Positions 11,116 to 21,530 of a DNA stretch of 64,000 nucleotides are shown here, piece by piece. Below the pieces are notes generated by a model that was given only the letters and a program-made list of their open reading frames with translations, did no database searches and was not told where the DNA came from. The position numbers were made by a program, and so were the translations under genes. Position 1 is the stretch's first letter, and each line of letters begins with the position of its first letter. The DNA is from Flaccisagitta enflata (taxonomy: Eukaryota; Chaetognatha; Sagittoidea; Aphragmophora), in the NCBI GenBank assembly GCA_965153355.1, contig OZ231126.1:109864001-109928000 (forward strand). Reading direction: 5' to 3'.

Positions 11116-11825
11116 ATGATTAAAAAAACAGATTGTTGTTGACCAGTGAGTGGCTCATACAAAATTTCAGCAAGTTAGAGTAGAAAATGTCTGATTTACA
11201 GCATTTTCAAAAATGAGAAAAATGACCTATAATTTTCATCCCAAAAAAATCGTGCTCTGGCGCAAGCTGGCGCAGGTAAACCTTATATACATTTGCTCGG
11301 CATATGATGTACTTTCAATATGTAATAGCGAGAATGTGTGGAAAACTGTGCAAAAAGAGAAAATTATGAATTTCTGAAGCAAAAATTTTTTTGGATGGGT
11401 GCAACTTTGAAGAGTCATTGCTGGCTCAATTTTTGAGTCACACCGGAGATTTTTTGCATGGAGCTAGTCTAGATACGCACTTGACAAAATGCCAAAGCGC
11501 GTACATGTGACTGAGAATTTTCTGTACTCAATGCTTCAATGAAAAATGCTGTTCTTTGCACATTTTTTTACAAGGGCCTGGTAACCATAGTAACGAGGTA
11601 AGTTAAGGGTATTGAAAAGCACTGTTAAGCCCTAACAAATAGTCAAATTAGAAATTCAGACCATGAACCACCACGCTGCAGTGGAAAATCATGAAATTTT
11701 CAAATTGCGACTCAGTAGGTTATTTCTTGCTGGTATTAAGGGCCTATTCCATAGTGCAGTGTCAGGACTAAATTTGTCGGACACAGATTAAAGAGTGGCA
11801 GGAGCAAAACAATTTACTCCCCTAC
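11116..11825. other. Unique-looking intergenic DNA, nothing recognised
   Basis: No repeat structure or exon could be supported. One GGCGCAAGCTGGCGCAG stretch at about 11258 is a short direct duplication. Confidence 0.4.
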
Positions 11826-11827
11826 GC

Positions 11828-11895
11828 CCTTAGTAGTAGGAGTAGTGGTAGTGATAGTAGTAGTAGTGGTAGTAGTAGTAGTAGAAGTAGTAGTT

Positions 11896-11965
<70 letters not shown>

Positions 11966-12020
11966 AAGTAATAGTAGTAGTAGTAGTAGTAGAAGTAGTA
12001 GTAAAAGCAGTAGCAGTAGA
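11828..12020. repeat. (AGT)n microsatellite
   Basis: Nearly pure AGT/GTA repeats with point variants. The right flank carries the inverted relative of the segment at 3551-3585. Confidence 0.9.
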
Positions 12021-12165
12021 AGTACCAGTAATGGCGGCTGTCGCTGTGAGGAAAAAAGTCATAAGCGTTGGTCACTTTTCACCAAGCACTCCTTTTTTGA
12101 TCCTTCTGAGAATCATAAAAAATTGAAAAAAATTCAAATTTAAAAAATCACAATGTGAAAAATAT

Positions 12166-12800
<635 letters not shown>

Positions 12801-13086
12801 TGACATAGTAGCAGTATTAGTTTGGGTTTATAATTTGGTTTTCTAATACTTAAGATATTCTTCTCAGCAACGATTTCATGCGTAAGTTGTGGTGCAGAAC
12901 AGCGTCAAATTTGACAAACCGTTCTGTTCTGTGATGGAATACGCTGCTATGCAGCAAAAATATAACAAAAACCAAAGTCTTATGCATGCTTTATACTCCC
13001 TAAATTAATTAAAAAGCAGTTAACTGACCAATAGTATTGATCTCGCATCTGTAAAGTCACAGCATACTCAGTAAAACAACAGATAT
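12801..13086. other. Short unique interval, nothing recognised
   Basis: No supported feature. Confidence 0.4.
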
Positions 13087-13872
13087 ATGTTTTTTGTCAC
13101 ACTACCCAGTTTTTTCCTATGTATGTCACACAGCCTAAAATTCTCTGATGTATGTCATACCACCCTATTTTCTCCAATGTATGTCACACAGCCCAGAATT
13201 TTCCAATGTATGTCACACCAGCCAATTTTCTCTGATAAATGTCACACAGCCCAGAATTCTCCAATGTTTGTCACACCACCCAGTTTTTCCGATGTATGTC
13301 ACACAGCCCAGAATTTTCAGATGTATGTCACACCACGCAGTTTTCTCCAATGTATGTCACACAGTAAAGAATTCTCTGGTGTATGTCACACAGTAAAAAA
13401 TTCTCTGATGTTTGTCACACTACCCAGTTTTCTCCAATGTATGTCACACAGTCCAGAATTCTCCGATGTATGTCACACCACCCAGTTTTCTGCAATATTT
13501 GTCACACAGCCCAGAATTCTCGGATGTATGTCACACCACCCAGTTTTCTCCGATGTATGTCCCACAGCCCAGAATTCTTTGATGTATGTCTCACCACCAG
13601 GTTTTCCTCGATATATGTCACACAGCCCAGAATTCTCTGTATGTCACACCACCTAGTTTTCTCCAATGTATATCACACAGCCCATAATTCTCTGATGTGT
13701 GTCACGACACCCAGTTTTCACTAATATATGTCACAGAGCCCAGAATACTTCAATGTATGACACACCACCCAGTTTTCTCTGATATATGTCACACAGCCCA
13801 GATTTCTTCGATGTATGTCACACCACCCAGTTTTTTCTGATGTATTTCACACAGCCCAGAATTCCCTGATAT
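13087..13872. repeat. 29/58-bp satellite array
   Basis: Alternating units of the form ATGTATGTCACACCACCCAG and ATGTATGTCACACAGCCCAG, each about 29-30 bp, form a 58-bp higher-order repeat with about 13 periods. The same two unit types occur in inverse sense at 47795-47935. Open frames reflect absence of stops in the unit. Confidence 0.9.
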
Positions 13873-14126
13873 ATGCCTTATTGTGGGACCGTCCAGAGGC
13901 GGCAGTGGGACCGCCCACAGGCGGCAGTGGGACCGCCCGCAGGCGGCAGTAGGTCCACCCGCAGGCGGCAGTAGAACTGCCCATAGGCGGCAGTGGGACC
14001 GCCCACAGGCGGCAGTGGGACCACCCACAGGCGGCAGTAGGACCGCCCACTGGCAGCAGTGAGGTCCCCCACAGGCGGCAGTGAGGTCGCCCACAGGTGG
14101 TAGTTTGGCCGCCCACAGGCGGCCAT
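13873..14126. repeat. 22-bp GGCGGCAGTGGGACCGCCCA satellite
   Basis: About eleven copies of a GC-rich unit directly abut the preceding AT-rich satellite. The halves GGCGG and CCGCC make each unit self-complementary. CpG content is far above the surroundings. Confidence 0.9.
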
Positions 14127-14619
14127 TATTTATCACACTGATTTGTCTGGTTATTATCGTTAGAAATGTTTTATGAATTATTGCTTTTCTTTTTCATGCC
14201 AAATCAAGTTTTTGTGGAACACCATATGGCGAATGCCACTAGTTCTGTTTCAGTGTTCTAGATTCGTGGCATAATGTAACAGATAGAGAATAAACATGAC
14301 GTTATTGAATCTAACTTGTGTTATTTTATCCGACTAATTAACATGATAGCTAGATATTGGAAAGTGAATCTATCTATTTGCGATCGCATTTGTTTATGCG
14401 AATCTGAAAAGTTTTAGGCAATAAGATCTCATCATTTTGGAGTAGATATGACCAGTGATTATTGAGTAGCATGCAAACCAGCGAAACAGACCATTGTAAA
14501 ACCGTGAAAGAGAAATAACAGATATGAGGATTGACCAAAAAGTAGGTTCGATAACAGGAGTGTGATTCAAATTGATAACAAAGCAAAAATTGAGCAGATA
14601 AGGAATAAAAAAAAAAATC
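14127..14619. other. Intergenic DNA downstream of the minus-strand gene cluster
   Basis: No gene. AT-rich, with no clear repeat. It is likely the 3' flank of the minus-strand gene ending at 14620. Confidence 0.4.
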
Positions 14620-15561
14620 TCAAAGTGAGGTTACAGCGTACGCGTCAAAAGCAGGGTTGATATGACCCGATTCTGCTGCGCGAGGACGAAAAAGGCTACG
14701 AGTACGCGCGGATCGGATGCCATCTCTTTGATACGAACTGCGACGGTTGTCATCAGTGTCATCGGTGTCATTGTCCAGTAGGCGATCAGACTCTCCTCTG
14801 CGCATTGATCGACGAAAGCTTTCAAAGAGTGCGACATTTTTGGCTTTCTTCAGACGTTTGTACAAGAAGCAGTTCAGACAGACAGACAAAAAGAGACAGG
14901 GGGTAATGACGCCTAGACCCACGGATACACCTGGCATATCATGGCAAGGGAGCGGACATGTGTTGTTCGAAATCCGCTCCATACGCGGATCCTCCAATGG
15001 AATCGGTGAAGTCGGAGACCCTCCATGTGGAGTTGATGTTTGTGGGCGTTGGCTCGTGCTCGTACTGGTTGATGGCGTTGGCAATGGCGTCGGCATCGGA
15101 GCTATCGTGCGAATCCTTAGAGGGGGGGGTGATGGAAGGGGAGGGGGGAGGGGAGAGGGAGAAGGGGTTTGAATGTTACAAGACACCACCCTTGGTAGGA
15201 CAATGAAAGTCCTGGGTTTTTGGTGCCCACCAGAGATTGGATTAATTGGCTGGAAAAGTATCACTCCATAAAAATGGATATTGAGTATCAAATTTTTCTG
15301 AATACTGAACCACTTTTTAATGTGGAATGTCTTTATGAATCATATTTAGTAACATCAAATTTTGGAAATACATAATTTGACTCTTGATTTTGATTTTTTA
15401 ATGTAATTCAATGAGATATTTATCTGAGTTAAAAATAACACTAAAAATGATATAAAAATCTTGCAAGGGTAGTCTATATCTAAATAAAACACTTTTCGAC
15501 AATATGCAAATCAGCTATGGATCCATGGAATGGAATCATGAAACACTCGGTCTCATGGAAT

Positions 15562-15637
<76 letters not shown>

Positions 15638-15820
15638 GGAGTTTGACAAGAGTTGATACAAAACAAAAGACGTTGACAAAAAAAGCAAGGTTGAGACAAA
15701 AATCAGACAGATTGACAGACAGATTACTAACATCCCGGGTCCAATGGGGTCCAATGGCAGGGGTTTTGTGTTGACGAGGTTTAGGTGCGCCATGCAGATC
15801 CACGCGAACCATATAGACAT
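14620..15820 (-). CDS. Proline/threonine-rich type I membrane protein, two exons
   Basis: Function unknown. Exon 1 (15732-15820) begins ATG and encodes a typical signal peptide (MSIWFAWICMAHLNLVNT) then a short linker. The donor is GGGAT|GTTAGT. Exon 2 (14620-15190) follows acceptor CTACCAAG and the frame is kept across the splice. The ectodomain is Pro/Ser/Thr-rich (PSPSPLPPPLPSPPP) with one clear Asn-X-Thr site and two Cys just before a transmembrane segment (about GVITPCLFLSVCLNCFLY). The cytoplasmic tail of about 90 residues is basic then acidic (DNDTDDTDDN). About 219 residues, no internal stop. It resembles a viral or host O-glycosylated surface protein in layout only. Exon 1 also lies inside an exon open in another frame. 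The intron carries a (GA)n run. Confidence 0.6.
15567..15632. repeat. (GA)n microsatellite in an intron
   Basis: About 33 GA dinucleotides within the intron between 15191 and 15731. Confidence 0.95.
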
Positions 15821-15941
15821 GGTCCTCCGCGCCCAAAGTTGGTCCGATCTCTTTGATGTCGGTTTCTTCACTTTGAGACGCATCGTTGATAACGTGAGTC
15901 CTTGCGTCTTGCGATGGACCGTGATAATTTCGATTTGAAAA
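15732..15941 (-). CDS. Tail exon of the upstream membrane protein, overlapping the next gene
   Basis: This exon is bounded by acceptor GTGCTTTTCAG and donor GGGAT|GTTAGT. It is open for exactly 70 codons in phase 0, in the same phase that leaves the preceding exon at 16138 (GATTCG|GTAATT). The encoded piece is hydrophilic and acidic (for example DASQSEETDIKEIG) and would extend the cytoplasmic tail of the anchor-containing segment. The last 89 bp also encode, in a different frame, the signal peptide of the gene ending at 14620. If both uses are real the exon is dual-coding. Spliced onward in this phase it would meet a stop after a few codons. Confidence 0.45.
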
Positions 15942-16137
15942 CTGAAAAGCACAAGAAGAAAAAGAGACAAGAAAATTGATGTGAGATCTTTAAAACCACG
16001 TGGTGATAAACATCAGAAAAAAAAGAAAATGGTTGCAGTAAATATGATGAACTCTGAATGAGTGTTTCAATTTGAATGGAGAATGCGAAAGAGGAAAATA
16101 TGCGGGATGATTAACAAAAGTAGGATAAAATAATTAC

Positions 16138-16626
16138 CGAATCAGCGACAAAATGGTTGTAATTCGGGCTGACGTGATTCAGATTCATGAGCCCCCTGGA
16201 TTGATCGGGTTGATCGGAGGACACCACAGGTTGGTCGGAGGATGTGATAGGCTGATCGGAGGATGTGATAGGCTGATAAGAGGAAGTGACAGGCTGATCA
16301 TATCCTGATGTTGATTCCTGTTTGTTAGAACCACAATCAATCCCGCAACAAAGATTTTTTGAAATATTTTTGGGTCTTAATGGAAGCGGAGGACCGGATG
16401 GAGCGGGGTGCTAAGGCGCGGGATAGCCTGGTATTGAGTTTAGGCAAATGTCCGTTGATCTGTTATCAGTTTTGATTTTCTGACAAATGATGCGATAGTT
16501 TCTGTAAAGACTGTTGATCCCGCGGGCGGTTATATGACGAAGAATATAGCCGGAAATCAGTCCAATAAGATAAAATAAAGCCTTGATGAGCACATTCGTA
16601 TTAAAGTTAGCTTGGTTCAGTTGAAG
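16138..16626 (-). pseudogene. Membrane anchor and tandem-repeat cytoplasmic tail, one in-frame TAG
   Basis: The frame opens after a TGA at 16627 and encodes a hydrophobic anchor (ALFYLIGLISGYILRH) followed by a basic tail. A TAG at 16411-16413 interrupts it inside a proline-rich stretch (GYPAP then HPAPSGPPLPLRP), but the same frame continues without further stops to the donor at 16138. The post-stop part contains two adjacent Cys, then four imperfect repeats of Ser-Ser-Asp-Gln-Pro type (16185-16310). There is no convincing start codon. It is best read as the C-terminal part of the mucin-like protein upstream, separated from it by a frame change near 16610. A CAG codon changed to TAG would explain the stop. 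Confidence 0.5.
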
Positions 16627-17054
16627 TCACGAATAGAAGTTGAAAAAGAAGTGATGCTTTTTTTGAAGGTTTCGTTGTGAAAAGGGTTAAAATCTGACTT
16701 GTTTTGAACCTCGTGGGGTTTGGGTATACTGGATGACGAACAAAGGCTAGGGGGGGGAATGAGTCCCAATACGCGAATGTTGTGTTCCTATGAGTCATGA
16801 TCGAAACAGTTGGTTTTGTTTGTTGATAAGAAGAAACTGATTGGCGATGGGGGGTCGAAGAAAAAAAGAAACTGAGACGATGTTGGGAAAAAACCGATGA
16901 CGGACTTGGTGATGGTGATGGTGACAGTGATGATAATGATGACAGTGACGACGATGGTGATGGTGATGATAACGGTGATGAAGATGATGACCGTGGTTGT
17001 GATAGTGATAGTGACGGAGTTCGCGACAATGATTGTGACAATGATGATGATGAC

Positions 17055-17085
<31 letters not shown>

Positions 17086-18256
17086 GTAGGCCGGATGGAA
17101 ATGACGATGGAATTAGCGACGCTGTTTGTGAGTGATGATGTGACAAAGAGAATGTCTTCGCTGAGGTTGATGTGACTTGATAAGTCGATGATTGAGCGAT
17201 TGAGAGTGTTGATGATAGAGTCAGTGACACAGTTTGTGAGTGATGATTTGATGATGACAGTGACGGTGATGACAGTGATGGTGATGACAGTGACGGTGAT
17301 AACACAGATGAGAGATGAGATAATGACCGAGTGAGGGGGGGAGTCGAAGAGAGACAAAGAGATGACAATAATGACAAAGTGATCGTTGATGATGATGATT
17401 CAGTGATAAAGAACGATCCAGTGTCAGTTTGTCGATGTCAGAGGGAGGAGACAGAAGAGGAGATAAAGTCAACGAAGGTTTTTGTCGATGATAGGATGAT
17501 GGTAGAGCTACTCCTTTTATAGATGCCAAGATGATTAGATGAACTCACTTGTTGTTTAATGAACTTGATTTGATGACAAACTTGATTTGACGATGACTGA
17601 TGAATGACAGATGACGATGGCTTATCCACGACCGAATGTCCTGAAGAATGAGTGAACTTGATTTGATGACGAACTTGATTTGACGACAACTGACGAATGA
17701 CAGATGACGATTGCTTATCCACGACCAAATGTCCTGAAGAATGAGCGAAGCTTGACATCGAAGGAGAGAGTGAGGCTGATGACTTCAAAGGTTGTTCGGA
17801 TCTTGAGGTAGGTTGACGCAGAGGACCTTCAGCTTCTCTGTCAGAGGGAGATTTCAATTTTTTTAAAAAATTCTGAAGCGAGTCACTATGATGACTCACA
17901 ATACCTTGTGAGTTTTTAAAAAATGTTGCTGCAGATTGCTTACTCGTCCAAAAGTCGTCCAATTGTTCCTTTTGACTTGAAGCTGTTGTCGTTGGTTCCT
18001 CGGTTGTCATTTGAGTTGTCATTTCGATTGTCATTGGTGTTGTCATCTCGGTTGTCATTTGTGTTGTCATCTCTGTTGTCAAGCTGCTTGTCGACTCGGG
18101 AATCTCGATTTGAGAGAGATGATGACAAATCACTTCGCTTTGGAATTGTGTCAAGTCATGTTCGAGCATCCGGTTGATGCATTTGTGATGTCTATTGATG
18201 GCTTGAACTATGCCAAAACATAGTATCGCCAACAAGACAAAAAAAACTTTCTCCAT
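16607..18256 (-). pseudogene. Secreted or membrane mucin-like Ser/Thr-rich protein with one premature TGA
   Basis: The ATG at 18256 starts a clear signal peptide (MEKVFFVLLAILCFGIVQA). The mature N-terminus has two Cys, then MTT/EMTTQMTTE threonine repeats (about residues 63-92), a helical segment, and two copies of a 34-residue Ser-rich unit containing SSGH-VVDK. A TGA at 17438-17440 stops the frame at residue 272. The same frame then stays open for about 275 more codons of Ser-rich sequence (SSNHHSQT repeats, poly-Ser, SPSPSPSP) to the TAA near 16607. The continuity in one frame across 1.65 kb argues for one gene broken by a single nonsense change. A transmembrane anchor follows just downstream in another frame. 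Heavy Ser/Thr content suggests O-glycosylation. No homologue recognised. Confidence 0.55.
16897..17100. repeat. Imperfect GATGATGAC trinucleotide tract
   Basis: ATGATGATG/GTGATGGTG-rich DNA underlies the poly-Ser part of the mucin-like gene. Slippage here could account for length changes. Confidence 0.7.
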
Positions 18257-18365
18257 TTTTGGGGAAGAACAAAAATTACCAATGGGAGAGAAATATGAAT
18301 GTGGTTATGAAAGTTCAAAAGGGGGAAACTTAATTGCCACAAGAATGCAGATAAGAAAACTTGGT

Positions 18366-18366
<1 letters not shown>

Positions 18367-18461
<95 letters not shown>

Positions 18462-18470
18462 AAGAGAGAG
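18367..18470. repeat. (GA)n microsatellite
   Basis: Long GA run between the divergent minus-strand gene starting at 18256 and the plus-strand gene at 18665. Confidence 0.95.
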
Positions 18471-18571
18471 ACTGTCGCGTTGTTTCACGTGAAAGTCATG
18501 AAAGGCTTAAAAGTAGCACTTGACGCAACTTTGTGCATTTGCAACTGCAAATTTCCTCTTGTTTGGATCTC

Positions 18572-18576
<5 letters not shown>

Positions 18577-18626
<50 letters not shown>
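18577..18626. repeat. (CT)n tract before a splice acceptor
   Basis: The CT run is followed by TTATTTTTTAG at 18645-18655, a plausible 3' splice site for a 5' UTR intron of the gene beginning at 18665. Confidence 0.8.
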
Positions 18627-18630
<4 letters not shown>

Positions 18631-18664
18631 GTTTTATTATTTTTGTTATTTTTTAGCATGGAAC

Positions 18665-19444
18665 ATGGGGCGAATATTCATTCCAACTCGTCAGCATAGT
18701 GATCTCAGAACTCAAAAAACTAATTTTACAAAACCATACCAAAGTTTTTTTTGTTTACGTTGTTTTAACAAACAATCTCAAGTACTGAACATTGAAAATC
18801 TTTGGAAGAGCGCTAATTCTTCCTATGGGATTCCAGTTCAATGTTTTAAGACTTTGTCGCATCTGCGCACCGCTTGCAAAGAGCATTGCTACACGGAAAA
18901 GGACCCATCTACACAGCATCTTAATCTTTTGAAACTTACTAAATTTTTCAAAATCTCTGAGGATCAAAAACGATACTGGGTGGAGCGGACAAATGGTGTT
19001 GCAAGCTACAGAGATATTCAAATTAAGGATATTTCAGTAACTGCTCATGAGAGTCAAAGACTAGCGCAGTATCGAAGTGCGGTGTCGGAGTCTACATTTA
19101 TGAATAGCTTAACACAAACTATTGATATTACTTACCATCCGGCCATCGAAAATGAACAAGACGAACATAAAGTAAAATCATGTGATGTGTTGATACCGAC
19201 AAGATCAAATCAGTGGTCACGTGTTTGTCTAAGAATACACATCAAACAACAGAGAGCGAGACGTCGAAATGAAGCTTGGAGGGAGACTGCATTAAGTAGC
19301 AGAATTAATGAAGAACTTCTTCTTTCTGAAATGACGCGAATTCACGCACAATCGCGTGAATCACGTAGACAAGAACTACATGAATTTTTAGAAGTAGATG
19401 ATCCAGAGGATCAAGAGGATTATCACAATGACAGCTTGTGGTGA
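18665..19444 (+). CDS. Orphan 259-residue protein (MGRIF...)
   Basis: Start chosen at the ATG of GAACATGGGGCG, just after a CT tract and acceptor-like TTTTTTAG. The protein is about 259 residues with no signal peptide or membrane segment. An N-terminal part holds two CxxC-like pairs (CLRC near residue 24, then spaced Cys), which might bind zinc. The C-terminal quarter is strongly charged, with an Arg-rich segment (QQRARRRNEAWRE) and an acidic end (VDDPEDQEDYHND). No family recognised. The next gene starts 36 bp downstream and opens with a very similar ATGGGGCG context and MGR-x-F peptide, suggesting shared translation context or common origin of the 5' ends. Confidence 0.6.
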   Translation: MGRIFIPTRQHSDLRTQKTNFTKPYQSFFCLRCFNKQSQVLNIENLWKSANSSYGIPVQCFKTLSHLRTACKEHCYTEKDPSTQHLNLLKLTKFFKISEDQKRYWVERTNGVASYRDIQIKDISVTAHESQRLAQYRSAVSESTFMNSLTQTIDITYHPAIENEQDEHKVKSCDVLIPTRSNQWSRVCLRIHIKQQRARRRNEAWRETALSSRINEELLLSEMTRIHAQSRESRRQELHEFLEVDDPEDQEDYHNDSLW

Positions 19445-19479
19445 CTGTGATCTTTTGTAATCATTTTTATCATTCTAAC

Positions 19480-20050
19480 ATGGGGCGTAAATTTCTTAAT
19501 CATGAGTTTGATGACTTTGATGAGTTTGATCAGTTTGCTGAGCCCACCAAAAGATATACATTCTGTCACACTTACCAAAAAAAACCTGTCAAACGTATTA
19601 TCAATGATCAGAATGATGATCAAGGTAAACTAGATCTTATCAGGTACTACTTATTGGCAATCTCTGACAAAGGTATTCCGATACGTAGATCTATTTGTAA
19701 GCCAAATTGTAAGCGCAAATGTGCGTCTAAGTCTGGCATGAGCCCCTCAATAGATAATTTAAATACTTTTTCTGAAATTGACTGACTATGAGAGTACACT
19801 CTGGTCCATTTGTACATACAAAATAGAAAATGATTTGACCACCTATCATAATGATGAGATTCTCGAACAGTTTGAATTGCAATCTGAAGAATTTGATAAT
19901 GTCAGCGATACGCAAGAAGAAGTAGACCAGTCTTACAATTCTGGTTTATTTCTAGACTATCATGAAGAACCTGGCATGGTGCATGAAATTCACGACAGAC
20001 ACTTCATAAATGCGATTTATGATTTAGTTACCTGGCCTGACGCAATCTAA
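19480..20050 (+). pseudogene. Orphan acidic protein, split by a frame change
   Basis: ATG at 19480 (TAACATGGGGCG) opens 101 codons with an acidic N-terminus (DFDDFDEFDQFAE-like) and a basic Cys segment (CKPNCKRKC). The frame ends TGA near 19783. From 19778 the +1 frame has no usable ATG but stays open for 90 codons with similar acidic character (EEFDNVSDTQEEVDQ), ending at 20050. The lack of a start for the second part and the compositional match suggest one gene of about 190 residues with a one-base shift near 19778, either real decay or an assembly error. No family recognised. Confidence 0.5.
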
Positions 20051-20058
20051 AAAAAAAA

Positions 20059-20625
20059 ATGAATGAAAAATTAGGGCCATACGATATTTGGCCTTTTGCT
20101 ATTAATTTTGATTTATCAGTGCATTTAGCTGCGACATCTTTTATGTCTGATGCTTTCGACTACCTTGATTATTTAGTAAGATTTGATTTCTATCGAACGA
20201 TTAAAAGAAATTATGATGATAATAGCATAATCAATAACAACAAAGATGATGTTGCGTACTTTCCTCTTTTTGGAATGTGCATAGGTCAATGCACGCCCGA
20301 TTTGATGCGAACCTATCCTTTATGTTGCTGTTTAGACAAACCTATGCTAAATCACTCAGAGACTCAAATGGTTATTCCCAGAACATTTCCACCACTTAAA
20401 GAATGTCAGTTTGAAAGTCCATATGTCATTGCATACTATCTTCAATTGGTCTCTGAATTTAAGGTTAGAATAGAGCGGGATTATGATTACGCGACTTTAA
20501 AAAAAAATATCCCAATAAATGAAATTTCTTACTTTAATACACTTTTGTATTACCAACGCGATATTGAGTACTTCTGTCAGTGTTGGCGCTATTTTTTGCG
20601 TCGAAGATATCTTCAACTGGGATGA
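20059..20625 (+). CDS. Orphan 188-residue Cys- and Tyr-rich protein
   Basis: ATG at 20059 lies eight bases after the preceding stop, across an A-run. The protein is intact. It has many aromatic residues and a Cys cluster in the middle (CIGQC about residue 74-78, then CCC near 90). No signal peptide is evident. It ends RRRYLQLG. The compact 35-bp and 8-bp spacing in this plus-strand run is unlike the host intergenic distances seen elsewhere in the window. Unknown function. Confidence 0.6.
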   Translation: MNEKLGPYDIWPFAINFDLSVHLAATSFMSDAFDYLDYLVRFDFYRTIKRNYDDNSIINNNKDDVAYFPLFGMCIGQCTPDLMRTYPLCCCLDKPMLNHSETQMVIPRTFPPLKECQFESPYVIAYYLQLVSEFKVRIERDYDYATLKKNIPINEISYFNTLLYYQRDIEYFCQCWRYFLRRRYLQLG

Positions 20626-20686
20626 TTGGTAGATAAGCAAACTTATAGACTTATTGCTTTCCTATTCTTACTTTCTTTCAGATGTG

Positions 20687-20842
20687 ATGAACTATCTACT
20701 ATCTATGTGGCCTTGTGCCACGAGTAGCGAGGAGGAGGAGGAAGGGGATGAGGAAGAGGAGGAAGAGCATAATGGAACTTTTAAAAAAACCTACTCGAGT
20801 GAACCGGCACCTAAAAAAGGTACAAGTGTGAAAACAATCTAG
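20687..20842 (+). CDS. Small acidic protein, 51 residues
   Basis: ATG at 20687 follows an acceptor-like TTTCTTTCAG (ends 20681), with a possible donor GTAGAT at 20629. It encodes a hydrophobic start (MNYLLSMWPC), a Glu-rich block (SSEEEEEGDEEEEEE) and a basic Ser/Lys tail. Small size makes the call uncertain. No family recognised. Confidence 0.4.
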   Translation: MNYLLSMWPCATSSEEEEEGDEEEEEEHNGTFKKTYSSEPAPKKGTSVKTI

Positions 20843-20886
20843 CTTTGATCAAAATCTGTTCCGACTAACTGACAAAATTTGTATGA

Positions 20887-20889
<3 letters not shown>

Positions 20890-20922
<33 letters not shown>

Positions 20923-21130
20923 GAGAGAGTCGCGTTTCCCCAAATCCTAACCACTAGTAAACATGGTATCATGTCATGTCGTGTCATGTCATCCCGAATC
21001 CTGACCACTAGTAAACATGGTATCATGTCATGTCGTGTCATGTCATCCTGAATCCTGACCACTAGTAAACATGGTATCATGTCATGTCATTGTCGTGTCA
21101 TCCCCGAATCCTATCCACTAGTAAATGTGG
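20890..21130. repeat. GA run and four copies of a 54-bp CCACTAGTA-containing repeat
   Basis: AATCC(T)-(A/G)ACCACTAGTAAACATGG starts at 20943, 20997, 21051 and 21107, each followed by ATCATGTCATGTCGTGTC. Related single copies without the ATGTC tail lie at 23223, 23718 and 23830, always between genes of this cluster. Confidence 0.85.
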
Positions 21131-21165
21131 TATCTGTCTGTGTCTGTGTCTGTATCTGTTTGTGT

Positions 21166-21258
<93 letters not shown>

Positions 21259-21530
21259 AGTGTGTGTGCGTGTGTGTCTGTCTGTGTTTGTGTCTGTCTG
21301 TGTTTGTGTCTGTCTGTGTCTGTCTGTGTCTGTCAGTGTTTGTCTGTCTGTGTTTGTCTGTGTCTGTCTGTGTCTGTCTGTCTGTGTCTGTGTCTGTCTG
21401 TGTCTGTCTGTGTCTGTCTGTGTCTGTCTGTGTCTGTCTGTGTCTGTCTGTGTCTGTCTGTCTGTGTCAGTCTCTTTCTCTCTCTCTTTTTCTTTCTCTC
21501 TCTCTTTGTCTGTTTCTGTCCGCAAAAGAA
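21131..21530. repeat. (TG)n and (TGTC)n microsatellite
   Basis: A long TG run (21166-21254) passes into TGTCTG repeats to about 21480, then a CT tract. All long open frames here are repeat artefacts. Confidence 0.95.

Noticed and set aside
13087-14126. CRISPR-like array
   Set aside because: Units are contiguous tandem repeats without unique spacers, in a eukaryotic context.
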